Assembly (NCBI GenBank): GCA_020698575.1
Contig: CM036240.1
Span: 26,129,211 to 26,193,210 of the forward strand
Direction of reading: 5' to 3'
Source of the DNA: Bostrychus sinensis
Taxonomy: Eukaryota; Chordata; Actinopteri; Gobiiformes; Eleotridae
DNA length: 64,000 nucleotides
In this document: piece by piece, positions 1-11,932 of the stretch
How the letters are laid out: each line of letters begins with the position of its first letter
Position numbering within the stretch: the stretch's first letter is position 1
The notes under the pieces: generated by a model
The model's database searches: none
The model's input: the letters and a program-made list of their open reading frames with translations, nothing else
Told to the model about the DNA's origin: nothing
Program-made: the position numbers and the translations under genes

Positions 1-3000
1 AGTAGAGAGAAATCTGGCCCGCGTGGCTGAAGTGTGGCTGGATGAATACAAAGACCTCTTCTACGGACACGGATACCACCATCTGCTGGACAAAAACATT
101 ATTGACATCGGAGACATCACTGAACAAATCGAGCTGAGGAAAAAGCTGAAGTGCAAGAGCTTTAAATGGTACCTGGACAATGTGTATCCTGAGGCAGATG
201 CCCGTTTAGTCAAAGGAGAGGGATTGGTATGTAAAACCTATTCTAATTTTCTTTTAGGAAGTTCATGCTGATATTTACTTTCTTTACAAAATATCAACTT
301 TATAAATTTGCATTGATTAGTATGCAGCTCCACAGGAAATCTCCTAGCAAAGTTTACTGAACAGAGACTAATTAAGCTTCTTGGTAATAAACAATGCCCA
401 TAGTGTTTTTAAGAGCTGGCTGTTAGGATTCTCTTAGGCAAAATAAACAAGGGTCATTCAACGTTAAAATCTTAAATGTTGTTATGAATACATTTTGTTC
501 CTTGCAGGTGTTCAATCAAGGTTTGAGAAAATGCCTCACTCTCCAAAAAGGATCTCTGTTCTTTGAAACTTGTGACCTCAACCAACAGGTAGGCTATATT
601 ACATTGTGCAGGTTAACAAAATATGCATCGAATAAGTGCTGTTTAGACTTTGCTTTAAAGGGAAGGTTCTGGATTTTGGAAATTGGAATATAAGCAGCAT
701 ATTTCATTTCTTCTCTTAGTTTGAAGAAGTAGATAGGAACATACTGTAGGCTTTAGAATATGTGTGTTACTTATCAGGGCACTGAAAACAGCTAATAAAG
801 CTATACAAAAATAAAATACTATCTACTACTACCATTACTCATACTGTACATGATATTAAGCTGTCATAGCCAAAATATTAGCAATTTCAGCATCGTAAAG
901 ACCTATAAAGATATGCAGTGGGTAAAATTTGTATTAGACATGCAAATATATTTCTTAACAAATATATTTGTGACAGGGCTGGTTTATGGTGGAATGATGT
1001 TCTTTCTACTTCTGGATTATGGCCCCAACAGTGCTCACTGATACATTCAGAAGTTTAGAAATCCTTCTGTAACCAATTTCATCAGCATGTTCTGCAACAA
1101 TATGTTTGCTTTTACCTGTCATGAGATGATTTCTGTGTGACATCTTTGTAAATAGACACTTTGATAGGTCAGACAAGAAGGATTGCCTTCTGATCACTGA
1201 TAGATTTCAGATGGTGTCTTGGTGTCTTTCTTCATGTGTATTATACTTTTTCTCTTTGTTATTCCATTTTATTACACATGACTGAATTTCTGAATGTATT
1301 TGTTTTGGTTTCTTTGTATGTATGGTTTATTTGGATTGTTAGTTATTATTTTCCTGTCAGCATCCGTTTCAGAAATATAGTCATATGTTTGGGCACTCCT
1401 CTGAGGTTGCATTAATATTTACTCTGTCTTTACGAAAAAAGATCACAGAGGTATGACATTCTAGGGTGTTTTCCTTACAGCAATGTTTAGTGTAGCAGTA
1501 TTTAGGTGTATGAAAAAAATGTCTGTGCAAATATTTGGGCACCCTTATAAGTTTGCTGATTTGAATGCATGTAACTTCTCAAAAAGGATTACTTGCAACA
1601 CAAAACATGTTAGACTCATTAGTTTTGGGAGGGTGACGCCACACCACAAACAGTTGCTTGAGGTATGTCAGTCCACACCACGTTATTCCAAAATGAATCT
1701 GGCTTGTCTAAATGAGCTTCTGACGCTCTGTAATCTCTCTGGTATTTTTCTTGGCCTGCCACATCTTGCCTTAAGGACACTTTGCCTGTGTCCTTCCATT
1801 TCTTGATTACCACCTTAAATACCTTTTGTCATTATTGAATGCACCTGTTTATGAAGTTCAAGGCTAACTAATCTAACAAGTTTTGTGTTGCAAGTAATCC
1901 ATTTTGAGAATTTACCTGCATTCAAATCAGCAAATATTTGCATGGACATTTTTTCATATTTCATTTAATTTCAGACACCTAAATACTGCTACACTAAAAA
2001 TTGGAAAACATTGGAAAAAGGAAAACACCCAAGAACTCAGATGTCATTAGAAAATGAATGACACACCTCTGTGATCTTTTTTTGTGAAGACAGAGTAAAT
2101 TATTGTGCAAACTCAGAGAAGTGCCCAAACTTTTACATATGACTGTATATTTGTTTAGAAAAGCAGCAACATGTTCAATACTTTTATTATAACTACCGAA
2201 TGCTATATGTGGGCTAAACAAGTTAAAGGTACTGTAAGCAGCATGCGCTTGTCCTGGTTTGAAAACGGTACTGCAGTCTAAATCAAAACAATGGTCTGTG
2301 GGTCTTTCTGCTTTTCTCATTGGACATCAGCAATGCAGTTTTAGAACCAAAACAAAAAAATGTTAACATGAACAACTTGGCCATTATGTAAAATATGTGT
2401 TAAATTGTTAATAAATCAACTGTACCATTGTTATTAGTAAAGCTAATATTTCATTTAAATATGTTTATATCGTATCTTGGCTCACATGTAGGTAATTTTT
2501 ATGAAATATAAAAAATATATATACTGCTCTTAGCAAAAATTACAAATTGTGGATAAACATGATCACCAACTTCATGTGTTTTAATGTCCATGCTTGGATA
2601 GAGAACATTAGCAAGTTAAAGTGACAAGCAATTTACAAAGCTACGAGCTACAGGCTACTTTAATAAGCTACGTCACTCGTGGAAGAGTCTGTATTATGAA
2701 GATATCCTTTATGGGCTACCTAGTGAATAAATCAATATAGAAATAGCACAGTGTTTTGGATGATTTTTGATCCATTTTAACTAGATGTACTTGTCTAGTG
2801 TCTGCATTAGTTCTCCTTTTTGTTTCTTTAAGTGTGCTGACAACTTTTAGAAAATACTGCACTATCAACTTTAAATGATTTTGAGTGCACATCCTGGCCT
2901 TATGACTATAATTACAATAGTTCCTTAGCAAAAATGTAAACCATATATACCAATGTAAACAAGAAAGCCATGATTTAAACGTAGTCTGGTTAAACTCCAT

Positions 3001-3446
3001 GTCCTTCAAAATATTTTCTAGAGGCTTAATTATATGCTTTGCTTCTCTGTCTTTATAGAGTCAGCACTTTAATTACACCTGGTTGCAAAATCTCCAGCAG
3101 CAGAACGTTTGCATTGGTGTGCAGAGCAAAGTGGGCATTGTCGGTTTATTCATGTGCGACCGAACCAGCCTGCGACTAAGATGGTTCCACAAACTCTCCA
3201 ACACCATGCTGGTAAGTCGTGACCCTTAGCTTACTGTGCATTTATCATTGTTGTCACTGTAACCCAAAATGATGTTTAATTATGCCTTGTTGTGTCTTTG
3301 TGAAGGCGGAGCACATCCTGACCGACTACGTTACCTACCACATGTGCCTGGAAGCTGGGCCAGAAGGGGACAGTGTTCTGCTAAAATCATGTGATCAAAA
3401 CAATGCCTTCCAGAAATGGGAATTCACTCATTACTATGCCCAATGA
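1..3446 (+). CDS. galnt5: Polypeptide N-acetylgalactosaminyltransferase 5, 3' part (four last coding exons)
   Basis: Type II Golgi enzyme that transfers GalNAc from UDP-GalNAc to Ser/Thr, starting mucin-type O-glycans. Only the C-terminal part is present and the 5' exons lie outside the window. Exons read: <1-226 (frame from base 2), 508-588, 3059-3211 and 3306-3446 (stop TGA). All joins are phase 0 with GT-AG borders. The first exon gives the end of the catalytic region (RVAEVWLDEYKDLFYGHGYH, then CKSFKWYLDNVYPE, a hallmark of the family). The other three encode the ricin-type lectin domain, with cysteines in CLTL, CIGV, MCDRTS, CLEA and SCDQ and a final QKWEF motif near the C-terminus FTHYYAQ. 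The wording (NYTWLQ, QKWEFTHYYA) fits GALNT5 better than GALNT3, 6 or 8 from memory, and the neighbouring ermn/cytip/acvr1c order supports it. The intron at 589-3058 holds Tc1 debris. Confidence 0.9.
1006..1197 (-). mobile_element. Tc1-like transposase N-terminal fragment
   Basis: Minus-strand translation gives GYRRISKLLNVSVSTVGAII, which resembles the helix-turn-helix DNA-binding region of Tc1-family transposases. It is not contiguous with the fragment at 1619-1813 and probably comes from a second degraded copy. No inverted repeats were found for it. Confidence 0.5.
1378..2145 (-). mobile_element. Tc1/mariner-like element with long inverted repeats, internally deleted
   Basis: The two ends match as inverted repeats over roughly 200 bases. 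Examples are GTCATATG and TTTGGGCAC near 1380-1400 against GTGCCCAAA and CATATGAC near 2120-2143, and ACTCTGTCTT against its complement. TA dinucleotides flank both ends (1376-1377, 2146-2147), as expected for Tc1/mariner insertion. The centre, read on the minus strand (about 1813-1619), still shows transposase pieces (VIKKWKDTGK, FWNNVVWTD) but is frameshifted and far too short. It is a dead element in a galnt5 intron. Confidence 0.75.
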
Positions 3447-3865
3447 GAAACTGGAAATCAACCACTCTAACTACTATTCAATGCAAACTGTGGTCCTGCA
3501 GCTTCACACTACTTTTGAATGACTTTGGTGGCCTAATATTGTGATGGCTGTGTGAATGGGGATGTGCAATGCTTTTATTTTTACATTTCTTTCCAACCAA
3601 TGTGCCTAAGATAAAATCTAAAAAAAAGTGCTTCAGGTAAACATTCATAAAAGACTGTTAGTGTTTTGTACAACTTATAATTTTTCTGCCAAAGAAAAAT
3701 ATCTAGGTTTGATATGTAAAAATTGCTGGATACATTTGTGGCATGTAATGAATAAATGTTGTCTCTGTATATATATAATTATATTTATATTAGTTATATA
3801 TATTTACATTGTGACAGCTTTGTTTTCTTCAAGGTTTCATGTTGTTTTTTATATTTTTTAACCAT

Positions 3866-4280
3866 GTTATAATGTTGTTTACACCCCAAAACATATCATT
3901 CACCTTTTGTTTGTATAATCCTGTATGCTGAGGCTGACCTGCAGTCAGGTCTCTACGTAGACGTATGAAACCATGAAGTGCTCGTTTCTAAAAGCACACC
4001 ATCCCCAGACAAATTGCTGTCACTAAGAAGTAGTCAGCTCATTTATCTGTTTGCGCCATGTTGCAAATATCACTGCTAATTAGCCCTTTTTATGCTCTGT
4101 CCATTCCCCAACATTGCCAGCTGGGGACGGCAGGTACTTAGTCCATTTTATGCAAAGTCAAAGCAACAGCTCCCTGAAAAGAATTTTCCTACATATATGT
4201 TATAAGTTATAACCTATGAAATACTAATGCAAAGGTGTCAACATTTTTTTTTTTTTTTCAAAAAGCATAATATGGTAGCT
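3866..4280. repeat. Dispersed repeat, copy 1
   Basis: Shares several blocks with 40.97-41.30 kb and 42.05-42.12 kb: CTGTATGCTGAGGC, GTGAAACCA-type words, AGCTCATTTATCTGTT, and ATGAAATACTAATGCA followed by a T/A-rich stretch. No coding potential was seen; the family is not recognised. Confidence 0.55.
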
Positions 4281-4726
4281 TTAATGTGCCATTTGGTTTA
4301 TATATGCGTTTCATTTGGTTGTGGATAATTTTGGGTTGACTTAATGTCATGTTTGACTGCTCATCAATAATGAGTGCCTAGTAATTATGAATCATACATG
4401 CCACTTAGATTGTTCTGTTTTATCATTATTTATTAACCTGGATATAAAATTTAAGATTAAACTGCAAGAGATTAAAAAATGCGCCCTATAGAGAAAACTG
4501 AATTCCAAAATGTGCATTACAGTGGGTAAAATACTTGGCTGTATATGGCTGTGTCTGAGTATGTCAGATGGTTACAAGAGACTTTAAAATGCAAGTGTGT
4601 ATCGTTATCTGGGCAAGACTTTGGTCATGATGTGTTGTATATTTCATGATTGTCACTAGGGGGAAGTATTGTTCAAAAAACTATGGAATGAGGGTTACTA
4701 TTTAATGAAGTGCTAAACTTTTGCTA

Positions 4727-4732
4727 AATAAA
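4727..4732 (+). terminator. Probable galnt5 polyadenylation signal (AATAAA)
   Basis: An AATAAA hexamer lies about 1.3 kb after the galnt5 stop codon and is followed some 18 bases later by an A-run. An earlier candidate, also AATAAA within TGAATAAATG, lies near 3750. Either could end the transcript; the choice is inferred from sequence only. Confidence 0.4.
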
Positions 4733-4950
4733 CTGAACTTGTTTTCTTTAAAAAAAAAAAAGAGCAATATAATTTTGCATTAATTGCTTTATTATATTAC
4801 ATTTGACTTAGAATGGTGTTATGAGCAGTCTACTATTAATAACAGGTTTATACAGTGATCGGGGATGTTGAATATAGTTTCAATATTCAACTTATTTAAG
4901 GCCTACATTTTGTTGTATTTAGATTAGAGATCAAATTGATACTCTGTTGG

Positions 4951-5355
4951 AGTGGTTTTCAAACTGTGGTACTTGGGCCACTTCTGGAGGTACTCAGGAG
5001 TCTTTTGCAATCCTGATTTAGGTTACTTTTGAGTTTGGTCCTGCAGTGAAGTGTAGACCAAGGCTTAATGTCTGGTTTAGACACAGTTCAGTCCGTTTTT
5101 TAGTTTCGTTTAGACCTGGTATAGTCCTTGTTTACACCTGGTTTAGGCACAGTTTAGTCCTTATTTTGTGATGCATTTTTTTCCTGAAGTAGGAAAGGAG
5201 ATTGAATCACATTAAATAATATTGAAAACAATTATTTAAACACCTGTGTCATAAAGGTCAAAATAAAATAAATGTGGTTCTGTAAAAAAGCGAGTCACAA
5301 TTAAAATGATCAGGGATAAAACTGGGTTACACGATCATACTAGTTGAAAACCACT
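4951..5355. mobile_element. hAT-like non-autonomous DNA transposon remnant
   Basis: Begins with AGTGGTTTTCAAACTG and ends with the complement of AGTGGTTTTCAACTAG, the usual terminal inverted repeat style of hAT/Charlie-type elements. No clean 8-bp target duplication was seen. The interior has low-complexity tandem words (TTTAGACCTGG, TTTAGGCACAG). Confidence 0.55.
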
Positions 5356-5516
5356 TGGTTGAATACAGAAGTACTAACACAGAGTAGTGTCAGTTATAAT
5401 ACATTTTACTTACTTAATATGCTTTTCATGTACTTGGTGTAAATAACATTATGTATTTAAAGGGATCAATATTTTACATTGAAAGATAAGAAGTGTTAAA
5501 CAATGTGTTATTGTTT

Positions 5517-6776
5517 TTACAAGTTCATGATCATGTACTCAAACTCTTCTATCTTCTGCCGAGTATTGCCCCGGCGGATCCTGCGGTAGGACGTGGTGCT
5601 GTACTTGGAGGAGGTCAGGTGGTTGAAGGATTTCGGGTGGCTGGATTTCTTCTTGCTCAGAGACGGAATTGAGCATCCTTCATTGGGATCATCTTGGGAG
5701 CCATCTTGGAAGTTGCTGTGGCTTTTCCCAGGCTCCCGATACACCTCAAGAGGCTGGTGTTGGACGATGCTGACTGCTGGAGTTGAGACCACCAGATCTT
5801 TGGTAATCTTAGATGATGGAGTAAAATCTGAAAGATATGTTGACAAGGAAAGAAAAAAAAAATGTTTGCATGTGCCATAATGATTTAGCCTGTTAGCAAG
5901 ATAAGTAGTAGTGGGAATTTGAAGACATTTGAAAAAAAAGTCAGTAATGTAACAAGTATTTATTTATTAACTTTTTTTGGTATGGATTCAAAATATTGTT
6001 TAGATCTAGGAATGTTTTAATAGATTATGTATATTGCAAGATATGGCCAAAATAACGACTTTAGCCACAAGGGTCAGTAAAGGAACAAATGATCAGTTTT
6101 GATTTGATTCTTTACCTTTTGTTTTTTACAGAGAGAGCCTTTGGTGCTCAATAAGTACAGCATTTACCCCTGAGCTAGAGGATTCTCTGGGCACTTGATT
6201 GATGATGAATCTGGAAGGGTTAATTAGGAAGTAATGGGCAGGTTTTCAGACCCACTTTGTTAAGAAAGTTAATAGGTTTGGCTGGTCATCCAAAGGTCAC
6301 ATTCCTTACCTTTGCTTGAAGACTGTTCTTCTGTATCTATGTTGTTCAGTTGGATGGTTTCAGAAGTGCTCACTAATATCCCAGACGCTGTTGTGTTTGG
6401 ATTTGCAGACTCTAATTCATACTCAGTTTCCTATTTTTAAAAGCTCTTCCTTCTCATTCTCCTGTCTAATGGTCTCTTGTGCTGCATCCACATCATACTG
6501 TCCTCTAACTTTCTCCTCTTCTTGTTCGTCTTCCCCCAGTGGTATCTCAGCTTCACTGTTATTTGGCCTCCTCGGCTCCAAAATGGCTCCTTGTTGAGGT
6601 GTGTCTTCATCACTATAGAACACAGAGTCGTCTCCCTCCTCCATTGACCACACGTCTGCCTCTCGGCATGGTTCTTCTAGTGTTTGTAAAACCTTAGGGG
6701 TGATCCCACCAATGATCTCCAAAACTTGACAAGCCATAGCATCTTCATCTCCAAAAACAGGTAATATGTCCGCCAT
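5517..6776 (-). CDS. ermn: Ermin (actin-binding myelin-associated protein), with an apparent frameshift
   Basis: Ermin is a cytoskeletal protein of oligodendrocytes that binds F-actin through an ERM-like C-terminal tail. Exons: 6776-6310 (ATG at 6776 in a good context, AAGATGG) and 5827-5517 (stop TAA), joined in phase 1 with GT-AG. The C-terminus, YSTTSYRRIRRGNTRQKIEE followed by FEYM, is the clear family signature. The N-terminal exon is acidic (MADILPVFGDEDAM, DEDTPQQ, GEDEQEEEK). At about 6430-6431 the frame breaks: QENEKEELLK runs to a stop (IGN then TGA), while the phase needed to join exon 2 (YELESANPNTTASG to SSSK) is offset by one base and has an in-frame TAG just upstream. One extra G of a GG pair would explain it. 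Apart from that the gene would give about 258 residues (human 284). It could be a sequencing error, a polymorphism or a damaged gene. Confidence 0.85.
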
Positions 6777-7628
6777 CTTGCTCAGTTCTGCCAAATTATC
6801 ACAGCCAAAAAAGATTTACCATAGTTGTAACCAAAATACGCCCTACATTGTATAAAAGAAAGAATCTATCTAATGCTGCGTAGTGTTCAGTGCTGTGTAT
6901 TCTGTGCGAAGTGAAGTACAAGGGTTTTGTTGTGGCATCAACAAAGCTCCTTTGTGGTCCTTACATCTGCATATGGAACGAATTCAGTGCTTCTCTAATC
7001 TTCTCTCAGTGACCACCTCCTCTCTGTTCAGTGTGGATTAACATTCCCCTATGGTTTACTTAACCACAGTACACAGCCCTGTTATGTCAAGTTTAAAGTG
7101 CAAACCTAAAGAGCATTAGACCTTAAAACTACATCTCTACTAGAAAATGCATGGCCTCCAAGTCATTAAAATACTTATTTGGATGCTTCCCCAACATGAA
7201 TGATAATCTCAATAATCTCTAATCAACTTTTCTATGCACCCAGTACGCCCAGTTCACCAGATACTTCACTAACCTCTTACCACTCAGGCCTTATGAGACA
7301 GAATGTCATTTACTCATCCCATACCAAACTGGTGAGAGCACACTTTTAAGATAAAATGCATATTAGTGCCATGTCCACTGGAATGATTTGGTACAGTTGG
7401 GATTGTTTCAGTTACATCTTTATTGCCAAAAGCAGTCACTGTACTACTTTGGGAAGGCATTGGCTAACCAAAAGGCTGAGCTAAACACTGCATTCTATTG
7501 ACTGTACAATAGACAAAGCTTTTATTATTATTAAGTTACACTGTTACTATTAAGTGACAAAAGTGTCAAAGATCAACAACATGTATTTTTAGGGATCTTT
7601 TTTTCTGTGCCATGTAGAATCTAAAAAC

Positions 7629-8069
7629 TAGGCCTGCAACTAACAATTATTTTGTTAAATGATTAATGTTGATTATTGTTTAGATTAATCAGTTAATTGG
7701 GAATCGTGAAGTGTGTGTGGTTACAGTGGTTAAAAATTTGCAGTGTTTTATAGTTCCTGTTAAAAATTATAAAAATTCTTCCAAAAATCACAAAATTTGA
7801 ACCAGATGAAGCTACAACTATGTCACTGGAGGATGTTTGGTTAGAGCATATACACACACAAAGATATTTTTAATTAAACACACAAACTGTACATTGCTTT
7901 TACCTGTTTTTGTCACTTTACTGCTCTGTCTTGGTAATAAACCTCCTCTCTTGACATGTTTCAGAGTCTATGAATATCCCAGTTATTGATTAAACAATTA
8001 TTAAATTAGTTGACAGTTATTTCAATAATCGATTATAATCGATTAATTTGATTAGTTATTGCAGTTCTA
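7629..8069. mobile_element. Short AT-rich MITE with terminal inverted repeats
   Basis: Starts TAGGCCTGCAACTAAC and ends with the complement of TAGAACTGCAATAAC. Subterminal sequence is rich in ATCGATTA-type words in both orientations (near 7660-7700 and 8010-8060). The flanking octamers CTAAAAAC and CTAAACAT match at six of eight positions, consistent with a decayed hAT-type target duplication. It has no coding capacity. Confidence 0.65.
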
Positions 8070-9969
8070 CTAAACATCAACTCCCATTAAAACCCCTTAA
8101 AACTGGTTGTAACTTTTTGTTACTGCACAAATCCCAAATCCATCTAAATCAGTGTTGTTGGTAATTTTCCACATAATATTTCATTTTTATGTGTGTGTCT
8201 TTTTCTAAAAAAAAAAAAAATGCCATTGCATACACTGGCATAAAAAGAATTAACATTTTAAAAATAATTCAGGATTTTGCAATTATGGTCAGGGCAGAAG
8301 TTGATTAAAAGTTTTATGCAAAAAAAGTAGAAAAAATATTAATGTATACTATTTCTATGATGTATTGTGAGAGCGACACTTTTGTCACTTAACAGAAGCA
8401 ACATAACATTTAGTTAGCAAGTGTAAAAATGAAGTAATATTAGACTTGTGTTTAGAATATCAAGATTAGTGATAAAATACACACCTGAGCCACATTTCAT
8501 TGAAAAGATAAGAACCACTGCAAAGTTATCAAAAAATAAAATTTGACACTTTTGTCCATATTAGTAAAAATCCTCCTTAGTAAAAATCACAGAGCTAAGA
8601 TTTATAAGTAACAGCTGTTTACATTTTAAACCAAAAATGCTTGGCTCTTGTTTTGTGAACTGAAGCATAGAAGCTATTGTCTACATTGGATTAAACACAA
8701 ACAGAACAAGTTACAGTAAAGTGATGCAGCTGAGTGAATTTAAAGGCCAAACAGCTGAGAATAAACCAGAAAGATTCTGCTGTTTACTGCAGCCGTATAC
8801 ATTTATTCCACCAAACTCTGACAGGATTGCCTCCTCAGGGGTTAGCGGATTCTCACATTTGATATAAAGTAGATGTTGTGATGTAATAGTTCCATATTAG
8901 TTTGCAGCAGTGCATTTGAAGGTTAGTCTTTAAATAGTTACAAATCCTAAAACATTGCATAGGTTAGGGTTAGGTTAGTCTTGCACCTAAAAGAGCAGCA
9001 GGAAAACTATAAAGTCACACACATTACAGGAAATGATGTGGTTTCTGTAGTCTAGAATTGTAATTTTTGTGTTATCAGCAGGCATCTTTATTTAGTCTGA
9101 CAACAACTGCACCGCGGCAAACACACAAATATGCACCCTGTATTAGATGTGTGGAGAGCTGGGTTTGTTTAACATGATATAGTTTGTGCATGAGACGGTT
9201 GCATCCCCTGCAATTGAGAGCAGGGCATGCGGTAAACCAAACACACTGTAGGTATATGAAGGTGGGTTACTCTTCCTTTTTCATGTCAGGTAAACAAATG
9301 ACACCTTACTCTGAGGCTATATATTTGAAGGATTTAAAATTTTCTATTCATTCTCACAGATGCTACAAGCCACCACTATTCTAAGTATGGGTAGGTCTTA
9401 TTAAGACCCATCCAGATAATAGTGGAAGTAAGGATTCAGTGTCTTGCCCAGTCACAATGAGAACTTTTAAAAATTAAGACAGTGTTTGTGTTTTGTAACC
9501 CACTTTACTGGTTTTGATGATTATGTTTCATATATGTCTTCATTCACAGTTTCCATCTGGGTGGGACTTAACAAGGTCATCCAGCCATACTTAGAAGTAC
9601 ATAGAAGTGGTGTAGCTTTTGAGGAACCACTACTTCTCTGTATTTGTGAGAATTTAATTCAATTAAAAAGCCTAAAATAATGAAATACACTACTAGTATG
9701 GAAGTATTGATTATGCAATTAATGTTGTTAGTAAACAACTTAGCGTAAAACTCACATGAAACTCACCAGAGGCTGCAGGTGGTTGTTTGATTTTTGCCTT
9801 TCCTCAGCATGAAGATACTGAATATCCATCGCAGTTTACACATCACAGCAGCTAGCTATCCTCATCCAAGGAAGTGCTCATGCAAGCTATCCGTGCGTAA
9901 ATCCAGCTTTTAAAATCTCTTTATTTCTTATGGTAAAGAAGGGTTCCGAAAAGCACTGTGCAATCCAGC

Positions 9970-10566
9970 ACTACGCAAATATACCTCCTGGATGAAAGAA
10001 AGGCGCGATGTATGGACCATGCCCTGTTCATGTGGATAATTAATGAAGGCGACAGAGACGCGCGCAGATGAAAACGGAATACTGAGACGGAGAGAGCTAA
10101 AAAAAAAAAAAAAAAAAAAATGGCAGCATACTGAACTTCCATTTCTTATTGCCTGCATTATGAAGTAGAAAAATACTTCAATTTCCTATATTTTTCCTCG
10201 TATATAATGCCTTTTTTCCAATGCCATGTTTCTGCGTAATAGTGACCCACATTAAACAGCAGCCTACGCTGCGCTTTAGGCCTTCTACAAACAAGAGCAA
10301 ACGCGGAGACATTTCACGCAAACTGGACGCATTTATCTTCTTTTGGATTGGGTTTACAAATGGGATAATGAAACAAGAAACCACACGTGAAGAACTTAGT
10401 TATTTACTCCGTTTTTTAGCTGTCTCCATCTCCGTATTCCGTCTTCAGCTGCGCGCGTCTCTGTCACCTTTATAAATTATACACATGAACAGGGCATGAT
10501 CCACAGGCTACATCGCGGAGATTTCGCGCGGCCTTCTTTCATCCACGGAGAATATTTGTATCGTAC
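9970..10566. repeat. Long inverted repeat, about 140-150 bp arms and a 300 bp spacer
   Basis: The left arm (about 9970-10103) read in reverse complement matches the right arm (about 10412-10566). Shared blocks are TTTTTAGCT, TATTCCGT, TGCGCGCGTCTCTGTC, CACATGAACAGGGCATG and CTTCTTTCATCCA-type words. The arms are CpG-rich in an AT-rich neighbourhood, and a 22-base A-run (10099-10120) borders the left arm. No open frame or known family was recognised. It may be two inverted copies of one element or a foldback element. Confidence 0.65.
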
Positions 10567-10986
10567 CCAACTGGGTTGGATATTGGATACTTTTATGCAG
10601 AGGAAAGACAAACAAACAAACAAACAAAAGTAATTGTATGTGCCACACCATGCCCCAGAGCAGGCTGCCTTACAACACACGGGCAAGATCGGCCCATAGA
10701 GTGCAGACCTCCACCAAGGCATTGGCAGGGATGAAAGTAAGCCGGTACGGCCCGGTACTACGTACCGGCATAAGATTTAGAGGGGGTACGCAGTATCGGG
10801 TAGAAAGAGATCAGCTGCCAGTCTTTGCAGCTTTTACACACATTAGAAAGCAGCCGCGGACCGCGAGCGCTTTTAAGAGAAAAAAAATCTGACGCTAAAG
10901 CATGTGACCCAGGCAGTGCTTTATCTCATCAAAGCACACCTGGATTGTCGCCTCAAATTATACCAAACGCTTGAGAAGGTTTTAAT

Positions 10987-11932
10987 CAGTGGTCCTCAAC
11001 CCGTCGATTGTAAAAGCAGTGCGGGTAGATCGTGGAGCCATGTCTTTCCAAATAAAGTCATTTGCCTATGGCTTTTGAATGACACGCAGATGAATCAGTC
11101 TGAGATTCTTTCTAAAACACGAGACACCGCGGAAGCGCGAGGAAACCGCACGAGCTACGAGCTAAACAGAATACAAGCAACTTACAATCAGAGTTCTGGC
11201 CGCTTTCACTTCAGTTCTTTTGTGGAGGCTGCGGGCGGCTCGCACTCCGCGGCCGCTCTGAACACTGCCATGGGGCTGACGCACACACACACACACACAC
11301 ACACATACACACACACACAGACACACACACAGAGGAGGAGAGGCAGTGGTGTCAGGGAGGAGACAGGTGAGGAAGGTGTCAGAGCCTGATGTATGTCACC
11401 TGTTTGCTTTGTTTTTGTCCTTCAGTAGTTTGTTGTTGCCGTGCGTGAGGAAAGCTGACTTTGTCGAAGTCTCACAAGCTCCTCCCCTGATCGTTACCAT
11501 GGAGCTCCTGTCACTCATCAATGTTACTAAAATAATGCTGAGCTTTAATGATAAGCTGCATTGATACTGCAGTTTAATTCAGGCATAATTATAAATATAG
11601 TAGGCCTATTATAATCCATAATAATCAGCTGTTTTAGGAAATGATGGAATGTTGTAAATATCAGTGACAAAAATGCTACATTTATTAGATTAATTTATTC
11701 CTGTCCTGAGTTGATAATTAATGTTTATCATTTTAGTTTAATAAAATGTGACTTTATTAAAGTGGTTATTCCTAGTTTTATTTTCATGTTTAATCACTGC
11801 AATAATTATAACCCTGATAAATGCCCACCATGTTTAATAGAAATAAGGGGTAAAAAAAAAAATAAAGGTAGCTCTCCTGGCCTTGATGACTTTAAAAGTA
11901 GATTGCAAGCCGAAAAAGGTTGGGCACCACTG
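10987..11932. mobile_element. Second hAT-like element nested in the 10726-12554 element
   Basis: Begins CAGTGGTCCTCAACCC and ends with the complement of CAGTGGTGCCCAACC. Just inside are AAAAGCAGTGCGGGTAGAT near 11012 and, inverted, TAGATTGCAAGC near 11899. The flanking octamers GTTTTAAT and GTCTAGAT share five of eight positions, so the target duplication is decayed. The CA tract at 11282-11333 lies inside. Confidence 0.65.
11282..11333. repeat. (CA)n microsatellite
   Basis: About 52 bases of CA with a few interruptions (CATA, CAGA). Confidence 0.95.

Larger units (their letters stand above)
3447..5516 (+). other. galnt5 3' UTR and galnt5-ermn intergenic sequence
   Basis: AT-rich non-coding sequence after the galnt5 stop. 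It contains a dispersed repeat at about 3870-4280, also found near 40.97-41.30 kb, and an hAT-like remnant at 4951-5355. No further exon was recognised. The galnt5 and ermn genes converge here, so both 3' UTRs must end in this stretch. Confidence 0.6.

Noticed and set aside
1..3446. galnt8 or galnt6 identity for the first gene
   Set aside because: The residues fit GALNT5 better, and the neighbours are those of GALNT5 on human 2q24.1.
6432..6445. T TTA AAA slippery heptamer in ermn, suggesting programmed -1 frameshifting
   Set aside because: The -1 frame reaches a TAG within a few codons and is not the frame that continues to exon 2; a simple one-base difference explains the data better.
8961..8985. 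TTAGGG-like telomeric repeat (also near 57125)
   Set aside because: Only two or three imperfect units (TTAGGGTTAGG); too short to mean anything.
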